Notes: generated by a model from the sequence alone, not told the origin. Counted from the stretch's first letter, positions 8,901-17,534 are shown. The stretch: 64,000 nt of DNA from Cognatishimia coralii (GCF_037478305.1 NZ_JBBGAZ010000001.1:248001-312000); one strand, 5' to 3'. Made by a program: numbers and translations.

Positions 8901-9214
8901 TTGGCCCAAACCGCATCGCTATTGCGCAGGGCAGCGCGGTCGGTCCCTCGATGGGCGTCTCGGCGGATGGGATTTATCATACGGACACGCGAAGCTTTGA
9001 TATGCAGGGCGTGGTCTCGCCAATTTACGTTTTGAATGCCATCGGGCGCCCGATTGCGCGCAAGGGCGAAGGCCTTTTTGGTCTTAACTACACGCTCAGC
9101 GGACCGGTCGAGGATCTGAGGATCTCAGTAAACCCACTCTCGGTCTTGACGCCAGGGATATTCCGGAACATTTTCCGCCGCCCGCCTCCCTCGCTGGATG
9201 AGGCGAGCGAGTAA
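5933..9214 (+). CDS. AsmA-like / YhdP-family (DUF3971) envelope protein
   Basis: A protein of about 1093 residues with one N-terminal membrane helix (about 21-43) after a basic stretch, then a very long beta-rich periplasmic region and an AsmA-like C-terminal region (SVVGLLDQMAGEGILFTDVESRFRIG and following). Related YhdP/TamB/AsmA proteins form beta-groove bridges that carry phospholipids between inner and outer membranes; that role here is by family. The start is uncertain: a GTG at 5933 gives MPEQMTQ, while an ATG at 5945 would shorten it by four residues; neither has a strong ribosome site. It is followed by queA after 14 bases and probably shares its transcript. Confidence 0.85.
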   Translation: MPEQMTQPDPVKPKSRLRRLGLWSLGVVLVLGVGLAVLAMTSIGRTIHVAPWINAQLVTQLSGAVPGASVQFEGATLLIEDDLHPHVVFERLDLVPDDGGPVMSISEVEASLSYRKLLQGQIAPREIRMSGVILNATRADEGEVALAIDGGQGGAATSTSLGDIEREIDRLLQTSEFENLSRVSLDAITIQFDDQRAGRSWTVDGGSFLLTRDDKALRMTTNIALLGGRDYVSTLEFNFETELGQPEAQFGVNFEDVPSTDIASQSPALTWLSILDAPISGAMRFEIDESGDLGPLNAALRISEGVVQPGGVVRPVPFKSAGTHFTYDPQSDAIEFTELVADSAWGQARAEGVAYLRDLQGGLPGALWGQFKFTDLSGNPAGLFGAPVSIDHAQADFRLDLTNFTIDVGEFLLKSEGQTAVAKGQFIPLDEGWKVSLNAQMAEVDAREVIRWWPENAQPKPRKWVDENILAGQLSDVNFALRAVPGAKPDIYLDFEFDEAEVRYVKTLPPVKKAKGRAVWVDNRFVVTAEGGEVAPGAGGVLDATGTSFVIPNTRIKQGPAEVWLKTRGTVTAALRLLDHKPLEVFSKAGLPVDLAEGEVEVEGRINLFLRKGLKPEEVNFDIAATARNVRSTQLVPDKQIAAPELSILATSQAVSVAGRGRIGSVPIEATWSTVLGQETGGKSQLLGSVELNESTVDEFNLGLSREMLSGQGKAAIRIDFERDKLPEMQVTSDLRGLRMAIPTLGWSKPASRAAELTVTVALDQPARVENLLMSAQGLEAQGNITLKPDGGMDVFTLDRLTVGNWFDGSAKLTGRPGQITPGIELTSGTLDLRKLPEASSAGGDRTPVLANLSRVRVSDTIDLTSFGGSFLAGGGMQGEFRARVNGGATISGSLTPVGGRSAIRILSADAGNVLRSAEFLRNASGGTLQLDLNPLGKNEFDGRAIINDVRIQDAPAFAALLNAVSVVGLLDQMAGEGILFTDVESRFRIGPNRIAIAQGSAVGPSMGVSADGIYHTDTRSFDMQGVVSPIYVLNAIGRPIARKGEGLFGLNYTLSGPVEDLRISVNPLSVLTPGIFRNIFRRPPPSLDEASE

Positions 9215-9228
9215 TTTCGGAAGATACC

Positions 9229-10278
9229 ATGCAGCTCTCTGACTTTGATTTTCACCTGCCCGAGCGGTTGATTGCCACGCGCCCTGCGGTACCGCGGTCC
9301 TCGGCCAAGCTTTTGGTGTCGCGGCCCAGTGGGATTGTGGACAGTCGGGTGACGGAGCTCGCGTCCTTTCTGGAGCCGGGAGATCGGTTGGTCTTTAACG
9401 ACACCAAAGTGATCCCGGCGCGTCTTACCGGCCAGCGTCATCGTGTGTCGGCTCAGGGTGCGACAAGCGCAAAGATCGAAGTGACCCTGTTAGAGCCACG
9501 CGAAAACGGGCGCTGGCTGGCGCTATTGAAGCCTTTGAAAAAGATTTCTGAGGGCGAGGATGTTGTGTTTTCAGATCGCCTCAAGGCGCGGCTGGTTGAG
9601 AAATCCGACGGCCAAGGGCTGCTTGAATTTGATCTAACCGGCGAGAGTTTTGAAGCAGAGCTGGATCAGGCGGGCATGATGCCCTTGCCGCCTTACATTG
9701 CCGCAAAACGCGCCACAGATGCGCAGGACAAAACCGACTATCAGACTGTTTTTGCAAAACATTCCGGGGCGGTGGCCGCGCCAACGGCGTCGTTGCATTT
9801 TGACGACGCCGTTCTGGCAAGCCTCAAGGCTCGAGGCGTCGACATGAGTTTTGTCACGCTGCATGTCGGCGCTGGAACGTTTTTGCCGGTTAAGGTTGAG
9901 GACGTGAAAACCCATAAGATGCATGCGGAGTGGGGTCGCGTGAGCGAAAAGGCGGCCTCCGAGATTGCAGAGACCAAGGCCAAGGGCGGGCGGGTGATCC
10001 CGGTGGGCACGACGGCGCTACGGTTGATCGAAAGTGCAGGCCGGGCCGGGGCGATTGCGCCTTGGGAAGGCGAGACGGATATCTTTATCTTTCCGGGCTT
10101 TGAATTTCATGTGGCCGACGCTCTGATGACGAATTTCCATTTGCCCAAATCGACCTTGATGATGCTCGTGTCGGCCCTTGCGGGACAGGGCCGCATCAAA
10201 GACGTTTATGCCCATGCGATTGCCAATGAGTACCGGTTTTTCTCATACGGGGATTCTTCGATCTTGTTTCCCAAGTAG
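9229..10278 (+). CDS. queA: tRNA preQ1(34) S-adenosylmethionine ribosyltransferase-isomerase
   Basis: A 349-residue QueA, the usual length. It transfers and isomerises the ribosyl part of S-adenosylmethionine onto 7-aminomethyl-7-deazaguanine at tRNA position 34, giving epoxyqueuosine. Family signatures run through the protein: the start LSDFDFHLPERLIATRP, the FNDTKVIPARL segment, MPLPPYI, VAAPTASLHF and the late TNFHLPKSTLMMLVSAL. It follows the AsmA-like gene by 14 bases with a CGGAAG site in between. A paired-palindrome repeat begins two bases after its stop codon. Confidence 0.97.
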   Translation: MQLSDFDFHLPERLIATRPAVPRSSAKLLVSRPSGIVDSRVTELASFLEPGDRLVFNDTKVIPARLTGQRHRVSAQGATSAKIEVTLLEPRENGRWLALLKPLKKISEGEDVVFSDRLKARLVEKSDGQGLLEFDLTGESFEAELDQAGMMPLPPYIAAKRATDAQDKTDYQTVFAKHSGAVAAPTASLHFDDAVLASLKARGVDMSFVTLHVGAGTFLPVKVEDVKTHKMHAEWGRVSEKAASEIAETKAKGGRVIPVGTTALRLIESAGRAGAIAPWEGETDIFIFPGFEFHVADALMTNFHLPKSTLMMLVSALAGQGRIKDVYAHAIANEYRFFSYGDSSILFPK

Positions 10279-10280
10279 GC

Positions 10281-10325
10281 GGAAACTTCGAAAGTTTCCG
10301 ACGCCGATTTCTTTGAAAGAAATCG
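10281..10325 (+). repeat. Paired-palindrome repeat, copy 1
   Basis: A 45-base unit made of two palindromes: GGAAACTTCGAAAGTTTCC (10281-10299, one imperfect pair) and, after a 5-base spacer, a 21-base palindrome CGATTTCTTT-G-AAAGAAATCG (10305-10325). Two more copies occur at 50724-50768 (inverted) and 63520-63564. Each copy begins directly behind a plus-strand stop codon. There is no T tract here, so it is not a standard terminator; it resembles REP/BIME-type elements. Confidence 0.85.
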
Positions 10326-10437
10326 CGGGTTTGGGGCGAGGGCGCGAAACGACATCATTCAAATTGGCGTGTCGCGAATGGCTACGTAAATTTTCGCGAT
10401 TCTGTTAGGGTGACCACACGCAGTAAGGAGTTTCCAA

Positions 10438-11703
10438 ATGGGACAGGTGATTTCCAGTACATGGGCGTTGATGCTTGGCATGTTGCTGTTGATGGTTGGA
10501 AACGGTGTTCAGGGCTCTTTGCTGGGTATTCGAGGAGAGATCGAGGGATTCTCGACCGTCGAGATGTCCTTCGTCATGTCTGCTTACTTCTTGGGCTTCC
10601 TCGGGGGCTCGCGTCTTGCCCCTGAAATGATCCGCCGAGTCGGACATGTGCGGGTCTTTGCAGCCCTTGGCTCTTTTATCTCGGCTGCTCTGATTGTCTT
10701 CCCATGGCTCACCGACCCTTGGGTCTGGATGTTCTGCCGCGCGGTCATCGGCTTTGGCTTTTGCGGGGTTTATGTGACCGCAGAGAGCTGGCTCAATAAT
10801 GCGGCCACCAATGAAAACCGTGGCAAGACGCTCTCGCTTTATATGTATGCGCAGGTCACCGGCATCATCGCAGCCCAGGGCCTTTTGGTTACCGCAGATC
10901 CGTCTGGCTTTGTGCTCTTTGTGATCCCGTCTATCCTGGTTTCTCTGTCTTTCGCGCCGATCCTTCTGTCAATCTCGCCCACACCGGCCTTTGAAAGCAC
11001 CCACAGCATGAAGCTGACCGAGATCTTTCATGTCTCGCCTCTCGGTGTGGTCGGCATGTTCATCCTCGGCGGCATTTTCTCGGCACAGTTTGGCATGTCT
11101 GCGGTCTTTGGCTCGCAAGCCGGTCTGACCATCCCTGAAATCTCGCTCTTCATTGCGATGTTCTACATCGGCTCGGTGGTCACCCAGTACCCTATTGGGT
11201 GGTTTTCAGACCGCATGGACCGCCGCGTTGTGATTTTTACCGTTTCAGCCTTTGCAACGGCAGGTGCGGTAGTTGGGTTACTGTTTCCAGGATCTTACAC
11301 ACTTCTGTTGGTCGCGGCTTTCGTGGTCGGTGGCGCGACAAACCCGCTTTATTCACTGCTGATCGCGCACGCCAATGACTTCCTGTCGCGCGAGGATATG
11401 GCCTCGGCTTCCGCTGGCCTTTTGTTCGTCAACGGCTGCGGCGCGGTCCTGGGTCCAATCGCCATCGGTTGGTTGATGACCAACCTTGGCACCAGCGCTT
11501 ATTTCTTATTTCTCGGGGTCTTAACCGGCATCATGGGGCTATACACCATGTACCGCATGACCAAACGTGCGGCACCGTCTGTTGAGGAAACCGGCAGCTT
11601 TGCTCCGGTTCTGCCGACCTCGACCTCGGTCGCGATGGAAGCGGCGCAGGAATATGCTCAATATTCCATCGATGAGGAGTCTGATGCACAATCCGCGAGC
11701 TAA
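10438..11703 (+). CDS. MFS transporter
   Basis: A 421-residue major facilitator superfamily protein with about twelve hydrophobic helices and a 40-residue polar C-terminal tail. The loop between helices 2 and 3 (APEMIRRVGHVRVF) is the degenerate motif A of the superfamily, and the layout resembles the YcaD-like branch. Inner-membrane secondary transport is certain in kind, but the substrate cannot be read from sequence. The ATG has an AAGGAG site 8 bases upstream. An inverted repeat TCGCGAA ... TTCGCGA lies in the leader at about 10373-10400. No clear terminator follows before the DUF924 gene. Confidence 0.9.
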   Translation: MGQVISSTWALMLGMLLLMVGNGVQGSLLGIRGEIEGFSTVEMSFVMSAYFLGFLGGSRLAPEMIRRVGHVRVFAALGSFISAALIVFPWLTDPWVWMFCRAVIGFGFCGVYVTAESWLNNAATNENRGKTLSLYMYAQVTGIIAAQGLLVTADPSGFVLFVIPSILVSLSFAPILLSISPTPAFESTHSMKLTEIFHVSPLGVVGMFILGGIFSAQFGMSAVFGSQAGLTIPEISLFIAMFYIGSVVTQYPIGWFSDRMDRRVVIFTVSAFATAGAVVGLLFPGSYTLLLVAAFVVGGATNPLYSLLIAHANDFLSREDMASASAGLLFVNGCGAVLGPIAIGWLMTNLGTSAYFLFLGVLTGIMGLYTMYRMTKRAAPSVEETGSFAPVLPTSTSVAMEAAQEYAQYSIDEESDAQSAS

Positions 11704-11791
11704 GTATCCGCTTTGTTGCATTTTGTGACTGTTAAGACTCAAATTTTTGTGGGTAACATTTTCATGACAAAAGCCCACGAGGATAATGCCG

Positions 11792-12367
11792 ATGTCTACG
11801 CCCGAAGAGGTCCTGAGTTTTTGGCTGGATGAATGCGAGCCAAAAGATTGGTATGTTGAGAACGCTGAGCTGGACGCGACCATACGCACGCGTTTTGAGC
11901 CCGTTTGGAACAAGGCGATGGAAGGGGGGCTTGGTCAGTGGATGGCTTATGCCTCGGGTTGCCTCGCTTATGTGATCCTGACCGATCAGTTCTCTCGCAA
12001 TATGTTTCGCGGCACGGGCAAAGCTTTCGCCTCTGACTTCGCGGCCCGCGCGGTGACCAAACAAGCGATTAGCAAGGGATGGGACATGCGCATCGATATG
12101 CCGGCGCGCCAGTTCTTTTACACACCACTTCTGCACTCCGAGAACCTCTGCGATCAAGAACGCTGCGTGCGTCTGATGATGGAGCGTCTGGACAGTGACG
12201 GAAACCTTCTGCACGCCAAGGCGCACCGCGAGGTGATCCGCGAATTTGGCCGCTTCCCCTATCGCAACGAAGCGCTTGAGCGGAAGTCCACTGCGGCAGA
12301 GCTGGCTTACATCGCCAAGGGCGGCTATGGCTTCACCGTTCAGGGACTGCAAGCGCAGGCCGCCTAA
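11792..12367 (+). CDS. DUF924 family protein
   Basis: A 191-residue DUF924 protein, an all-helical fold distantly like tetratricopeptide proteins; no function is known. Diagnostic segments are VLSFWLDECEPKDWY near the start, LAYVILTDQFSRNMFRGTGKAFASD in the middle, and FFYTPLLHSEN. Two in-frame ATG codons compete: 11786 and 11792. I prefer 11792 because the GAGGA ribosome site at 11779-11783 is then 8 bases away instead of 2. Flanked by the MFS gene and a terminator; it is probably a single transcript or a weak second gene behind the transporter. Confidence 0.87.
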   Translation: MSTPEEVLSFWLDECEPKDWYVENAELDATIRTRFEPVWNKAMEGGLGQWMAYASGCLAYVILTDQFSRNMFRGTGKAFASDFAARAVTKQAISKGWDMRIDMPARQFFYTPLLHSENLCDQERCVRLMMERLDSDGNLLHAKAHREVIREFGRFPYRNEALERKSTAAELAYIAKGGYGFTVQGLQAQAA

Positions 12368-12388
12368 AGCGTAATCACCCCAGATTTC

Positions 12389-12424
12389 AAACGGCCGCGC
12401 ATGAAAATTGCGCGGCCGTTTCTA
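12389..12424. terminator. Terminator behind the DUF924 gene
   Basis: AAACGGCCGCGC pairs perfectly with GCGCGGCCGTTT across a 9-base loop, starting 21 bases after the stop codon. The T run is short, so efficiency is uncertain. Confidence 0.75.
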
Positions 12425-12481
12425 CGTTGCACTTCTGGTCAAGGGGGCTAATCTCTTTTCAAAAGAATTTGGGAGGAACCT

Positions 12482-13876
12482 ATGGCGGCCAAGACATTTG
12501 ATGTCATCGTAGTTGGGGCTGGGCCTGGAGGATATGTCGCAGCGATACGTGCGGCGCAGCTGGGCTTGAACGTGGCCGTTGTAGAACGCGAGCATCTGGG
12601 CGGCATCTGTCTGAACTGGGGCTGTATTCCGACCAAAGCGCTCTTGCGGTCTGCCGAAGTCTTTCACCTGATGAATCATGCCAAGGATTACGGGCTTGGT
12701 GCAACTGGTGTGAGCTATGATCTGGATGCTGTGGTCAAACGCTCGCGCGGGGTCGCAAAGCAGCTAACAGGTGGCGTGGGCCACCTGCTGAAGAAAAACA
12801 AAGTGACCGTCGTGATGGGCGAGGCGACGCTGCCTGCTAAGGGCAAAGTCTCGGTCAAAACCGACAAGGGCACTGAGGAGCTTGCGGCCAAGCATATCAT
12901 TCTCGCCACCGGCGCACGGGCGCGCGAGCTGCCGGGGCTTGAGGCCGATGGGGATCTCGTCTGGACCTATAAACATGCTCTGCAACCGCCGCTCATGCCA
13001 AAGAAGCTTTTGGTGATTGGATCGGGCGCAATCGGGATCGAATTCGCGAGTTTCTACAACACGCTTGGGTCTGACACGACGGTGGTTGAGGTCATGGACC
13101 GCGTGCTGCCGGTCGAGGATGCCGAGATTTCCGCCTTTGCGAAGAAAGCCTTCGTCAAACAGGGCATGACGATCATGGAGAAAGCCATGGTCAAACAGCT
13201 CGATCGTGGCAAGGGTAAGGTGACAGCCCATATTGAAACCGGCGGTAAGGTCGAAAAGCACGAGTTTGATACCGTGATCTCTGCCGTTGGCATCGTCGGC
13301 AATGTCGAAGGGCTGGGGCTTGAGGCTTTGAGCGTCAAGATCGACCGCACCCATGTTGTGACCGACGAATACTGCCGCACCGGTGTCGACGGGCTTTACG
13401 CCATCGGAGATATCGCAGGCGCGCCTTGGCTTGCCCATAAGGCCAGCCACGAAGGCGTTATGGTGGCCGAGATGATCGCAGGCGGCCACCCGCATCCGGT
13501 GAAACCGGAGAGCATCGCGGGCTGTACCTATTGCCATCCGCAGGTCGCCTCGGTTGGCTTCACAGAGGCCAAGGCGAAAGAGGCAGGCTATGACGTCAAG
13601 GTCGGGCGCTTCCCCTTTGTCGGCAACGGCAAGGCAATCGCTTTGGGCGAGCCTGAAGGCATGGTGAAAACCGTCTTTGACGCCAAGACCGGAGAGCTCT
13701 TGGGCGCGCATATGGTGGGCGCTGAGGTGACCGAGATGATCCAGGGTTATGTGGTGGGCCGTCAGCTTGAAACCACCGAGGAGGATTTGATGAACACGGT
13801 CTTCCCGCATCCGACCCTGTCTGAGATGATGCATGAGAGCGTTCTGGACGCCTATGATCGCGCAATTCACTTCTAG
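12482..13876 (+). CDS. lpdA: Dihydrolipoyl dehydrogenase (E3)
   Basis: A 464-residue flavoprotein disulfide reductase that reoxidises dihydrolipoyl groups of 2-oxoacid dehydrogenase or glycine cleavage complexes with NAD. Domains: FAD-binding GAGPGGYVAA at 12-21, redox-active disulfide C43-C48 in GICLNWGCIPTK, NAD-binding GSGAIGIEFA near 180, and a C-terminal dimer domain with the catalytic His443-Glu448 pair in FPHPTLSE. The ATG follows GGGAGG by 6 bases. It is not next to E1/E2 genes, so it probably serves as a shared or second E3. The methyltransferase gene lies 57 bases downstream, after three TCATACC repeats. Confidence 0.96.
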   Translation: MAAKTFDVIVVGAGPGGYVAAIRAAQLGLNVAVVEREHLGGICLNWGCIPTKALLRSAEVFHLMNHAKDYGLGATGVSYDLDAVVKRSRGVAKQLTGGVGHLLKKNKVTVVMGEATLPAKGKVSVKTDKGTEELAAKHIILATGARARELPGLEADGDLVWTYKHALQPPLMPKKLLVIGSGAIGIEFASFYNTLGSDTTVVEVMDRVLPVEDAEISAFAKKAFVKQGMTIMEKAMVKQLDRGKGKVTAHIETGGKVEKHEFDTVISAVGIVGNVEGLGLEALSVKIDRTHVVTDEYCRTGVDGLYAIGDIAGAPWLAHKASHEGVMVAEMIAGGHPHPVKPESIAGCTYCHPQVASVGFTEAKAKEAGYDVKVGRFPFVGNGKAIALGEPEGMVKTVFDAKTGELLGAHMVGAEVTEMIQGYVVGRQLETTEEDLMNTVFPHPTLSEMMHESVLDAYDRAIHF

Positions 13877-13885
13877 ATGCGGAAT

Positions 13886-13933
13886 TCATACCTCTAAAAG
13901 TCTGAAATTCATACCAAGGATGACCCTCATACC
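13886..13933 (+). repeat. Three TCATACC heptamers before the methyltransferase gene
   Basis: TCATACC occurs at 13886-13892, 13909-13915 and 13927-13933; the first two are part of a longer AATTCATACC direct repeat. Centre-to-centre spacing is 23 and 18 bases. They fill most of the 57-base gap between lpdA and the methyltransferase and end directly before its ATG. They may bind a regulator or may be chance. Confidence 0.45.
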
Positions 13934-14494
13934 ATGCCAAGCTTGAACCGCATTGTCATGAACCGCCGCAGCCGCGCGATCCTTAAGGAAATCGGCACTC
14001 AAGACCTTGATATCGCAGAGATTTCAGGGCAGTGGGGCAAGAGCCTACCTGCGCGGTCCTACGTGCAATATATGCATCGCGAGCATGACATCTGCAAAGG
14101 GCCGGTGACCTATGCGGACGGCACGGTTCTGAAATACGATCTGATCCTCGCCAACCAAGTCTGGGAGCATCTGGACCGCCCTTACAAGGCCACCCAGCAC
14201 GTCCTCGAGATGCTGCGCCCCGGCGGGTATTTCTGGCTGGCCGTGCCGTTTCATATTCCGTTTCACCCAGCGCCGCATGACTGCACGCGCTGGTCTCCGA
14301 GGGGCTTGCGGAATTTCCTGATCGAATGCGGTTTTCCACCGGCGGATATCAAGGCTGCAGGCTGGGGTAACCGCGCGGCGGCGGCTCGGAATTTGGAAGA
14401 GGTCTGGCCGCCGGAATATAACCGGGATGAGGATAATCTGGAGAATGATCCTCAGTTTCCGATTGTGACCTGGGCTTTGGCGCGGAAGGCGTAA
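13934..14494 (+). CDS. Short class I SAM-dependent methyltransferase-like protein
   Basis: A 186-residue protein with the second half of a class I methyltransferase fold: the acidic-strand region YDLILANQVWEHLDRPYKA and the post-II/III segment MLRPGGYFWLAVPF, as in UbiE/type 11 enzymes. The N-terminal glycine-rich SAM motif is degenerate (DLDIAEISGQWGKS), so the protein is shorter than typical members by roughly 40-60 residues; catalytic competence is uncertain. The ending PQFPIVTWALARK suggests a conserved Rhodobacterales family. Substrate unknown. It follows lpdA without a terminator. Confidence 0.75.
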   Translation: MPSLNRIVMNRRSRAILKEIGTQDLDIAEISGQWGKSLPARSYVQYMHREHDICKGPVTYADGTVLKYDLILANQVWEHLDRPYKATQHVLEMLRPGGYFWLAVPFHIPFHPAPHDCTRWSPRGLRNFLIECGFPPADIKAAGWGNRAAAARNLEEVWPPEYNRDEDNLENDPQFPIVTWALARKA

Positions 14495-14589
14495 CGCGAG
14501 CCGGTCCGACGCGGGGCACGGCGGGCCTTCGGCCCGTGACGCCTTGTCGTCGTGTCAAAAACTGGCAGCAATGCGCCTGCGATTCATTT

Positions 14590-14604
14590 GTTCACTAAAT
14601 GTTC
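14590..14604 (+). promoter_or_regulatory. LexA (SOS) box of uvrA
   Basis: GTTCACTAAATGTTC is an exact match to the alphaproteobacterial LexA operator GTTC-N7-GTTC, 66 bases before the uvrA ATG. lexA itself, at 56.4-57.1 kb, carries a second exact match. This places uvrA in the SOS regulon. Confidence 0.88.
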
Positions 14605-14670
14605 ACATTTTCTGCTTGGCGTTTTTACCTGCGCGGACTATCTCTGGAGAATGCGAACTTGGGGGCCAGA

Positions 14671-17529
14671 ATGGCTGAGCTAAAGAACATCGAGGTGCGC
14701 GGCGCGCGCGAGCATAATCTGAAGTCCATCGACGTGGATATCCCGCGCGATCAGCTGGTAGTGATCACCGGGCTTTCGGGCTCGGGCAAGTCCTCGCTGG
14801 CCTTTGACACGATCTACGCCGAAGGGCAGCGCCGCTACGTCGAGAGCCTCTCGGCCTATGCGCGCCAGTTCCTTGATATGATGGAAAAGCCCGATGTGGA
14901 TCACATCGCTGGGCTGTCTCCGGCGATCTCGATTGAGCAGAAGACCACGTCCAAGAACCCGCGTTCGACTGTGGGCACGGTCACTGAGATCTATGACTAT
15001 ATGCGGCTGTTGTTTGCCCGCGTCGGCACGCCCTATTCGCCCGCCACCGGGCTGCCGATTGAGGCGCAGCAGGTGCAGGATATGGTCGATCGGATCATGG
15101 GGCTTGAGGAGGGTACCCGCGGCTATCTGTTGGCGCCGATTGTGCGGGACCGGAAGGGCGAGTATCGCAAAGAATTCCTAGAACTGCGTAAGCAGGGCTT
15201 TCAACGGGTGAAGGTCGATGGGGCGTTTTACGAGCTCGACGAGCCGCCCACTTTGGATAAGAAGTTCCGCCATGACATTGACGTGGTGGTCGACCGTCTG
15301 GTCGTGCGCGAAGGCATGGAAACGCGGTTGGCGGACTCTCTGCGCACCGCGCTTGATCTGGCCGATGGCATCGCGATTTTGGAGACCGCACCCAAGGATG
15401 CGGAGCCTGAACGCATTACTTTCAGCGAGAATTTTGCCTGTCCGGTCAGTGGGTTCACCATCCCCGAGATCGAACCGCGTCTGTTTTCGTTCAACGCGCC
15501 TTTTGGGGCCTGTCCCGATTGCGACGGCCTAGGCAAAGAGCTGTTCTTTGATGAACGCCTCGTGGTGCCCGATGCGACGTTGAAGGTTTACGACGGGGCG
15601 CTGGCACCGTGGCGGAAGGGGAAGTCTCCGTATTTCCTTCAGACCATCGAAGCTCTCGCCAAACATTATGAGTTTGACAAAAACACCCCGTGGAAAGACC
15701 TCGCGCCGCATATTCAGCAGGTGTTCCTCTATGGCTCGGGCAACGAGGAGATCGACTTCCGCTACGATGAGGGCGGGCGGGTCTATCAGGTCTCTCGCGT
15801 CTTTGAAGGTGTCATTCCGAATATGGAACGGCGCTATCGTGAGACGGATTCCAACTGGATCCGCGAGGAATTTGAACGTTATCAGAACAACCGTCCTTGT
15901 GGGACGTGTGAAGGTTACCGCCTGCGGCCGGAGGCGCTCGCGGTTAAGATCGCAGATCGGCATATCGGGCAGGTGGTGGAACTCTCGATCCGCGAGGCGT
16001 TGGCCTGGATCGAAGACGTGCCGAACCATTTGACGCAACAGCGTCAGGAAATCGCCCGCGCGATTGTGAAAGAGATCCGCGAGCGGCTTGGGTTCCTGAA
16101 CAATGTGGGCCTTGAATATCTGACGCTCTCGCGGAATTCGGGCACTTTGTCTGGCGGCGAGAGCCAGCGGATCCGGTTGGCCAGCCAGATTGGTTCGGGT
16201 CTGACCGGCGTGCTTTACGTGTTGGATGAGCCATCCATCGGCCTCCACCAACGCGACAATGACCGCCTGCTGGGCACGCTCAAAAACCTACGCGATCAGG
16301 GCAATACGGTGATTGTGGTGGAGCATGACGAAGAGGCGATCCGTGAGGCGGATTACGTCTTTGATATCGGTCCGGGTGCCGGGGTGCATGGCGGGCAGGT
16401 GGTCAGCCACGGCACGCCGCAAAAGATCCAGAAGGATAAGAAATCCATTACAGGTCAGTATCTTGCGGGCACGCGCGAGATCGCTGTGCCGGCGGAGCGG
16501 CGCGAGGGGAATGGTAAGTTTCTGGAGGTGGTGAAGGCTTCGGGTAATAACCTGAAGGACGTTAGCGCCAAGTTCCCGCTGGGCAAATTTGTCTGTGTGA
16601 CGGGTGTCTCGGGTGGCGGGAAATCAACGCTGACGATTGAGACCCTGTTCAAGACCGCCTCCATGCGTTTGAACGGCGCCCGCCAGACGCCGGCGCCTTG
16701 TGAGACCATCAAGGGGCTGGAGCATCTCGATAAGGTCATCGACATCGACCAGCGCCCGATCGGGCGGACGCCACGCTCGAACCCTGCAACTTATACCGGG
16801 GCCTTCACGCCCATCCGCGACTGGTTTGCGGGGCTGCCAGAGGCCAAAACGCGCGGCTATAAACCGGGGCGGTTCAGTTTCAACGTCAAAGGCGGGCGTT
16901 GTGAGGCCTGTCAGGGCGATGGGGTCATCAAGATCGAGATGCACTTCCTACCTGACGTCTATGTCACCTGCGAAACCTGTAACGGCGCGCGCTACAATCG
17001 CGAGACCTTGGAGATCAAGTTCAAAGGCAAATCCATTGCCGATGTGCTCGATATGACCGTCGAAGACGCGCAGGACTTCTTTAAGGCCGTGCCAAGCATT
17101 CGCGACAAGATGGACGCGCTGATGCGGGTGGGCTTGGGCTATATCAAGGTTGGCCAGCAGGCGACGACGCTGTCGGGCGGTGAGGCGCAACGGGTGAAGC
17201 TGTCGAAGGAATTGGCGAAGCGCTCGACGGGGCGCACGCTTTATATTCTTGATGAGCCGACCACGGGGTTGCATTTTGAGGACGTGCGTAAGCTCTTGGA
17301 AGTGCTGCATGAATTGGTGGATCAGGGCAATACGGTTGTTGTGATTGAGCATAACCTCGACGTCGTTAAAACCGCGGATCATATCATCGATATCGGCCCT
17401 GAGGGTGGCGATGGCGGTGGTACGATTGTGGCCGAGGGCACGCCTGAAGAGGTCGCCGAGGTCGAGGCCAGCCACACAGGGCGCTACCTTAAGCCGATGC
17501 TGAAGGGTGCCTTGGTGGCGGCGGAATAA
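14671..17529 (+). CDS. uvrA: Excinuclease ABC subunit A
   Basis: A 952-residue UvrA, the damage-recognition ATPase of nucleotide excision repair that loads UvrB at lesions. Two ABC ATPase modules are present: Walker A GLSGSGKSSLAFD near residue 34 and GVSGGGKST in the second half, with LSGGESQRIRLA and LSGGEAQRVKLS signatures. Zinc-binding cysteines appear in CPDCDG and in CEACQGDG ... CETCNG. The start at 14671 (MAELKNIEVRG) follows the usual UvrA beginning; a longer frame from 14599 would run through the LexA box. Transcribed from the SOS-controlled promoter; a flavoprotein gene follows 5 bases after the stop and may be carried along. Confidence 0.98.
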   Translation: MAELKNIEVRGAREHNLKSIDVDIPRDQLVVITGLSGSGKSSLAFDTIYAEGQRRYVESLSAYARQFLDMMEKPDVDHIAGLSPAISIEQKTTSKNPRSTVGTVTEIYDYMRLLFARVGTPYSPATGLPIEAQQVQDMVDRIMGLEEGTRGYLLAPIVRDRKGEYRKEFLELRKQGFQRVKVDGAFYELDEPPTLDKKFRHDIDVVVDRLVVREGMETRLADSLRTALDLADGIAILETAPKDAEPERITFSENFACPVSGFTIPEIEPRLFSFNAPFGACPDCDGLGKELFFDERLVVPDATLKVYDGALAPWRKGKSPYFLQTIEALAKHYEFDKNTPWKDLAPHIQQVFLYGSGNEEIDFRYDEGGRVYQVSRVFEGVIPNMERRYRETDSNWIREEFERYQNNRPCGTCEGYRLRPEALAVKIADRHIGQVVELSIREALAWIEDVPNHLTQQRQEIARAIVKEIRERLGFLNNVGLEYLTLSRNSGTLSGGESQRIRLASQIGSGLTGVLYVLDEPSIGLHQRDNDRLLGTLKNLRDQGNTVIVVEHDEEAIREADYVFDIGPGAGVHGGQVVSHGTPQKIQKDKKSITGQYLAGTREIAVPAERREGNGKFLEVVKASGNNLKDVSAKFPLGKFVCVTGVSGGGKSTLTIETLFKTASMRLNGARQTPAPCETIKGLEHLDKVIDIDQRPIGRTPRSNPATYTGAFTPIRDWFAGLPEAKTRGYKPGRFSFNVKGGRCEACQGDGVIKIEMHFLPDVYVTCETCNGARYNRETLEIKFKGKSIADVLDMTVEDAQDFFKAVPSIRDKMDALMRVGLGYIKVGQQATTLSGGEAQRVKLSKELAKRSTGRTLYILDEPTTGLHFEDVRKLLEVLHELVDQGNTVVVIEHNLDVVKTADHIIDIGPEGGDGGGTIVAEGTPEEVAEVEASHTGRYLKPMLKGALVAAE

Positions 17530-17534
17530 GTGGG

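Noticed and set aside
12764..13870. A 368-codon open frame on the minus strand
   Set aside because: It is antisense to lpdA and has no recognisable domain.
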